From Planctomicrobium sp. (GTDB taxonomy: Bacteria > Planctomycetota > Planctomycetia > Planctomycetales > Planctomycetaceae), in assembly GCA_029259835.1 (NCBI GenBank), contig JAJDEL010000564.1, positions 1 to 9,811 of the forward strand: a stretch of 9,811 nt of DNA, given 5' to 3'. Positions 7,081 to 9,811 of the stretch are shown here, piece by piece (the first letter of the stretch is position 1; the number at the start of each line of letters is the position of its first letter). The notes beneath the pieces were generated by a model. The model did no database searches. It was not told where the DNA came from and saw only the letters and a program-made list of their open reading frames with translations. A program made the position numbers and the translations under genes.

Positions 7081-7384
7081 GTTCAGTTGTCTCGTTTGGG
7101 AGTGATGAACTGCAGGTCGCTGGAGAAAACAACGATCCTGTCGGCGGTTGGATCACAATTTCAGAATCATTTCAAGAGAGAAGAACAAAATTTGTGCTTG
7201 GTGAGAGGTGAGCACCTTCAAACAGCCGCTTTAGTTCTACAACGCAACGTACCAGTAATTGCTCTCCAAACTCATGAGGAAACAACTCCTTTTCTCATTA
7301 CTTTGCGTCTCCGCACCTTGGCGCGCCACTTCTATAAATCTCGCGAAAGCTGCAAAGAGAGAGCGGTTCCTTGAGAAAGGTATC
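7081..7384 (-). other. 304-base gap between peptidase stop and exchanger start
   Basis: No gene is convincing here. The stretch holds a perfect 10-base palindrome TGGCGCGCCA (7319-7328) and a 5-base inverted repeat AGGTG-AG-CACCT (7206-7217). On the minus strand a 12-codon reading frame (7237-7275) follows an AGGAG. The exchanger promoter is presumably here, but no clear -35/-10 pair is visible. No strong terminator follows the peptidase gene. Confidence 0.5.
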
Positions 7385-8098
7385 TTAATCTTTCATCCAG
7401 ATTGCCTGCATCAACGCGAATGTTTCCGGAGAAGCAGTTCGAAGTTCCCCACGGACAAATGGATAAAAGTCATTCGTACCGAGAAAAGCTTCACTCATTT
7501 CTGCAAAGAATTCTTTCTCATTTGTGAGTGCGTAGTGCTTTCGCTGACGACCATTGATGTGCAGAACCGATTCATACTCACCGGTCGCTTTCAATGATTG
7601 ATACGCTTTGCGAATTCCAGCGTGATCCCATCCCAGGTATTGGTCGTGATACGCATGGGCCAACTCATGAAGCAATGCCCACGGCTGTGCGTGGTTTGCA
7701 ACATGATCAACAAATCCTTTCGCCCGCGGGATGTGAACAGACTTCACCATTTTGGGGTCGTATTCATGATCACGAAGCCAACCTGCCCCAGGGTGATACT
7801 GCATGCTGGTCAACTCATGATTGAAATCGATCCAGATTGGAATCGTCTGCAACTGTTTAATCCGTTTCGGTGGCAGTCGCAGGCTGATCTCAAATAGCTT
7901 GTCATCAAGAAGTCGCAGAGCCTTTTGACCGATTTCCTTTCCATCTGAATCAGCGAGAAGTTCAAGGTCGACGAACACTTTCCAACCGGAGATTGTTTGG
8001 ATTTCATGCTTGGCAATTTTGTAACCTTGTGGATCATCGGCACCGAAGAGAATTCCAGGTGCAAGCATCAGCAGAAGAGACAGCGATTTGATATTCAT
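7385..8098 (-). CDS. Secreted zinc metallopeptidase, anthrax-lethal-factor-like (gluzincin type)
   Basis: The 237-residue product begins with a classical signal peptide: one Lys, then SLSLLLMLAPGILFGA, with likely cleavage after Ala20. It should act outside the cytoplasm. The zinc site is LHELAHAYHD, with HELAH at 144-148 and Glu145 as catalytic base. A second conserved block, 'TNEKEFFAEMSEAFLGTNDF' (192-211), would supply the third zinc ligand, probably Glu196 or Glu200. This spacing and the 'EFFAE..EA..G.NDFYPF' pattern recall the ATLF-like/M34-type peptidases seen in many planctomycetes. The start at 8098 is preferred because the frame remains open to 8218 upstream but only the ATG at 8098 places a signal peptide at the N-terminus. 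No clear ribosome binding site precedes it. The substrate is unknown. It is divergent from the sugar isomerase gene and transcribed toward the exchanger. Confidence 0.75.
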   Translation of the reverse strand: MNIKSLSLLLMLAPGILFGADDPQGYKIAKHEIQTISGWKVFVDLELLADSDGKEIGQKALRLLDDKLFEISLRLPPKRIKQLQTIPIWIDFNHELTSMQYHPGAGWLRDHEYDPKMVKSVHIPRAKGFVDHVANHAQPWALLHELAHAYHDQYLGWDHAGIRKAYQSLKATGEYESVLHINGRQRKHYALTNEKEFFAEMSEAFLGTNDFYPFVRGELRTASPETFALMQAIWMKD

Positions 8099-8307
8099 AT
8101 TGCTATTGAGCCGTGAACACGATCCGAAAACTAAAAAACGAGTCAGCACATTGTGATGACTTTGAAATACCGCGTCGAGGAAGTTGAACAACGCGAAGCG
8201 AAAAATCGCTGGTCTCAAGCAGTTGACGGTTGCGCCGATGCTCGTTCAACTCTATGGAGACATACGCGAAGAAGAAAACACTCAACTTGATGAAGAAGTG
8301 AGCTGCA
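8099..8307. promoter_or_regulatory. Divergent intergenic region
   Basis: These 209 bases separate the left-going peptidase from the right-going isomerase and should hold both promoters. A small perfect hairpin, AGCGA-AAAA-TCGCT, lies at 8197-8210. A TTGACG (8223-8228) could be a -35 box for the isomerase, but no -10 at a proper distance is evident (TCTATG at 8251 is 22 bases away). No operator can be named. Confidence 0.4.
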
Positions 8308-9210
8308 ATGCGACCTCAAATCTCTGCGTTTCCGAAGTGTTATCTTGACGACATTGCCGGTAGTCGGACGATGTCTGTCTTTGACTGGATTGAAATGGCG
8401 AAGGGACTCCCTGCTGCTGGGTTGGAGATGTATGACGGTTTTTTCACCAGCACGGACCAGCGATATTTGAACAAACTTCGCGATGCAATCCACGATGCAG
8501 GCTTCGTGATGCCGATGCTCTGTTGTTCTCCTGACTTTACCAATCCTGATGGATCAGGCCGCAAAGCTTCCATTGACCGAGAGATCGAGATGATCAAGGC
8601 GTGCCATCACCTGGGAGGGGAAGGGAGCGTCTGCCGTGTCTTGAGTGGTCAGCGGTATCCCGAAGTTAGCCGGCAGCAAGGGATTGAATGGGTCTGCGAA
8701 TGCTTTGAACAACTGCTGCCGGTCGCGAAGGAATACGGCATTATCCTCGGGCTGGAAAATCATTACAAAGACGGCTTCTGGAAGTACCCGGAGTTTGCTC
8801 AAAAGCAGGATGTCTTCCTGGAGTTGCTGGCTGCGTTCCCAGAGCGGGAATTCTTCGGTGTGCAGTTCGATCCGTCCAACGCCGTCGTCGCCGGTGATGA
8901 TCCGGTGGAACTCCTTCGCAACGTCGCCGACCGCGTCGTGAGTATGCACGCGAGTGATCGGTATCTTGCTGAAGGAGCAACACTCACCGACCTTCTGCAA
9001 AGTGATGGAACGATTGGATATTCGGAATCTCTTTTGCATGGAGTGACCGGCAAGGGGCTCAACGATTACGATGCGATTTTTTCGATCCTGGCGGAGAACA
9101 ACTATACCGGCTGGATCAGTATTGAAGATGGCATGAACGGCCTCGGCGAAATGAGTGAGTCGCTGGAGTTCCTGCACATGATGGTAGAAAAATATTTCCC
9201 CGAGGATTGA
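8308..9210 (+). CDS. Sugar phosphate isomerase/epimerase (xylose isomerase-like TIM barrel)
   Basis: The 300-residue cytoplasmic protein matches the AP-endonuclease-2/xylose-isomerase-like barrel family, which contains hydroxypyruvate isomerases, inosose dehydratases and ketose 3-epimerases. Four likely metal ligands occur at the expected strand ends: Glu150 (GLENHYKD), Asp188 (QFDPSNA), His214 (SMHASDR) and Glu273 (SIEDGM). Other family features are 'GLEMYDGFF' (38-46) near strand 2 and 'LPVAKEYGIILGLEN' (137-151). The ATG at 8308 follows a weak GAAGTGAG. The stop is one base before the ATG of a Gfo/Idh/MocA oxidoreductase, so the two genes form a translationally coupled pair. Such pairs usually act in sequence on a ketosugar or cyclitol: oxidation at one carbon, then isomerisation, epimerisation or dehydration. 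The exact substrate cannot be inferred. Length is normal and the gene looks intact. Confidence 0.87.
   Translation: MRPQISAFPKCYLDDIAGSRTMSVFDWIEMAKGLPAAGLEMYDGFFTSTDQRYLNKLRDAIHDAGFVMPMLCCSPDFTNPDGSGRKASIDREIEMIKACHHLGGEGSVCRVLSGQRYPEVSRQQGIEWVCECFEQLLPVAKEYGIILGLENHYKDGFWKYPEFAQKQDVFLELLAAFPEREFFGVQFDPSNAVVAGDDPVELLRNVADRVVSMHASDRYLAEGATLTDLLQSDGTIGYSESLLHGVTGKGLNDYDAIFSILAENNYTGWISIEDGMNGLGEMSESLEFLHMMVEKYFPED
9202..9206 (+). promoter_or_regulatory. Ribosome binding site of the oxidoreductase gene, inside the isomerase gene
   Basis: GAGGA lies five bases before the ATG at 9212, within the last codons of the isomerase gene. This supports translational coupling and fixes the downstream start. 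Confidence 0.6.
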
Positions 9211-9211
9211 C

Positions 9212-9811
9212 ATGAGCCAAATACGAACCGGAATTATTGGATGCGGGAAAGTTGCAGAACTGCACGCTGTTGCCTTGAGCGAACTTGCAGAAGCAGACTT
9301 CGTTGCCGTTTGTGATTTTCAATTGAATCGTGCGCAACAGTTTGCCGAACAGTATCAAACGCAGCCGTTTGATTCCGTCGAAAAGATGATCGATCAGGCG
9401 GGACTGGACGCCGTTATGGTTTGCACGCCGCATCCGCTGCATCAGGAACCGACAGTCATCGCCCTCAGAGCAGGTGTTCATGTCCTCGTCGAAAAACCAT
9501 TGGCATCAACACTGGAAGCCTGCGATGCAATGATCAATGCTGCCGAAGAAGGCAACGCGAAGCTGGGCGTGGTGAGTCAGCGGCGGTTGTTCGAACCGGT
9601 CCAACGCATGAAAGCTGCCATTGATGCCGGCAAAATCGGGAAGCCGGTTCTGGGAACGTTTTCGATGTTCAGTTGGCGGGATGAAGCCTACTACCAATCC
9701 GATCCCTGGAGAGGGAAATGGGAGACCGAAGGTGGCGGCGTACTAGTAAATCAATCACCGCACCAGTTGGATTTACTTCAGTGGTTCATGGGCGAGATTG
9801 CCGAAGTCTCC
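9212..9811 (+). CDS. Gfo/Idh/MocA family NAD(P)-dependent oxidoreductase (5' part, runs off the window)
   Basis: An open frame of 200 codons reaches the window edge with no stop. The N-terminus is a Rossmann nucleotide-binding fold: GIIGCGKVAELHA gives the GxxGxG motif at residues 7-12, and 'FVAVCD' (30-35) is strand 2 with Asp35. 'AVMVCTPHPLHQE' (67-79) and 'HVLVEKPLA' (90-98) are the family's other landmarks, and Lys95 of EKP is a conserved active-site residue. The second domain starts near 120 with 'GVVSQRRLFEPV' and contains 'GGGVLVNQSPHQLDLLQWFMG' in outline, with His184 and Asp187 as the usual catalytic/substrate positions. These enzymes oxidise sugars, inositols or related alcohols with NAD(P). 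It starts one base after the isomerase stop, so both likely serve one pathway. Full family length is about 330-400 residues, so roughly half is visible. Confidence 0.9.
   Translation, partial: MSQIRTGIIGCGKVAELHAVALSELAEADFVAVCDFQLNRAQQFAEQYQTQPFDSVEKMIDQAGLDAVMVCTPHPLHQEPTVIALRAGVHVLVEKPLASTLEACDAMINAAEEGNAKLGVVSQRRLFEPVQRMKAAIDAGKIGKPVLGTFSMFSWRDEAYYQSDPWRGKWETEGGGVLVNQSPHQLDLLQWFMGEIAEVS

Noticed and set aside
7259..7269. The 11-base string TTGCTCTCCAA, shared with the kinase ribosome binding region at 5939-5949
   Set aside because: The copy at 7259 has no start codon at the proper distance, and a single 11-base match is within chance.
6970..7374. A 134-codon plus-strand frame across the exchanger start and the gap
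   Set aside because: It has no recognisable features or good ribosome binding site, and it overlaps the well-supported N-terminus of the exchanger.
8099..8218. N-terminal extension of the peptidase frame to an upstream ATG at 8218
   Set aside because: The extra 40 residues have no family character and would bury the signal peptide that begins at 8098.
8554..9213. A 219-codon open frame antisense to the isomerase gene
   Set aside because: It lies opposite a strongly supported TIM-barrel gene, shows no recognisable domain, and is explained by codon bias of the sense strand.

Overview
The window looks like chromosomal DNA from a planctomycete. The main reason is the very large multi-pass Ser/Thr kinase. 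Its N-terminal leader (residues about 20-75, of the type 'EER..FL.EAC..D.E.RRR...LL.A.D.AGSFL'), Hanks-type kinase domain, membrane block and PEGA-like tail are typical of that phylum. The secreted HExxH peptidase and the coupled sugar isomerase/oxidoreductase pair fit as well. Base composition is moderate and looks even across the window. I see no rRNA, tRNA, CRISPR array, insertion sequence or phage signature.

Layout from left to right: (1) The 3' end of a tadB-like gene (1-219, +) is followed by a tadC-like gene (264-1451, +). Both are inner-membrane platform proteins of a Tad/Flp pilus or type II-like secretion system. (2) A 1492-residue kinase (1458-5936, -) runs toward tadC, and only 6 bases separate the two stop codons. 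(3) A CaCA-family Na+/Ca2+ exchanger-like gene (6076-7080, -) lies 139 bases upstream of the kinase on the same strand. (4) A 304-base stretch without a convincing gene (7081-7384) precedes, going right, a secreted zinc metallopeptidase gene of anthrax-lethal-factor-like type (7385-8098, -). (5) A 209-base divergent intergenic region (8099-8307) separates this from a right-going pair. (6) That pair is a TIM-barrel sugar phosphate isomerase/epimerase (8308-9210, +) and, one base later, a Gfo/Idh/MocA oxidoreductase (9212 to the window end, +, partial).

The most unusual object is the kinase C-terminus. After the membrane block it has a PEGA-like domain. Two copies of a composite module follow, each a beta-rich PEGA-like part plus a helix-turn-helix/winged-helix-like part ending in 'IFNxGKHPxW'. 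Last comes a segment resembling the C-terminal domain of CpaB/RcpC, the periplasmic Tad pilus assembly factor. Because the gene abuts tadB-tadC, the kinase may sense or regulate the Tad apparatus. This is inference from weak sequence similarity plus gene position. The exchanger may be co-transcribed with the kinase. The isomerase/oxidoreductase pair is probably an independent sugar or cyclitol utilisation operon.
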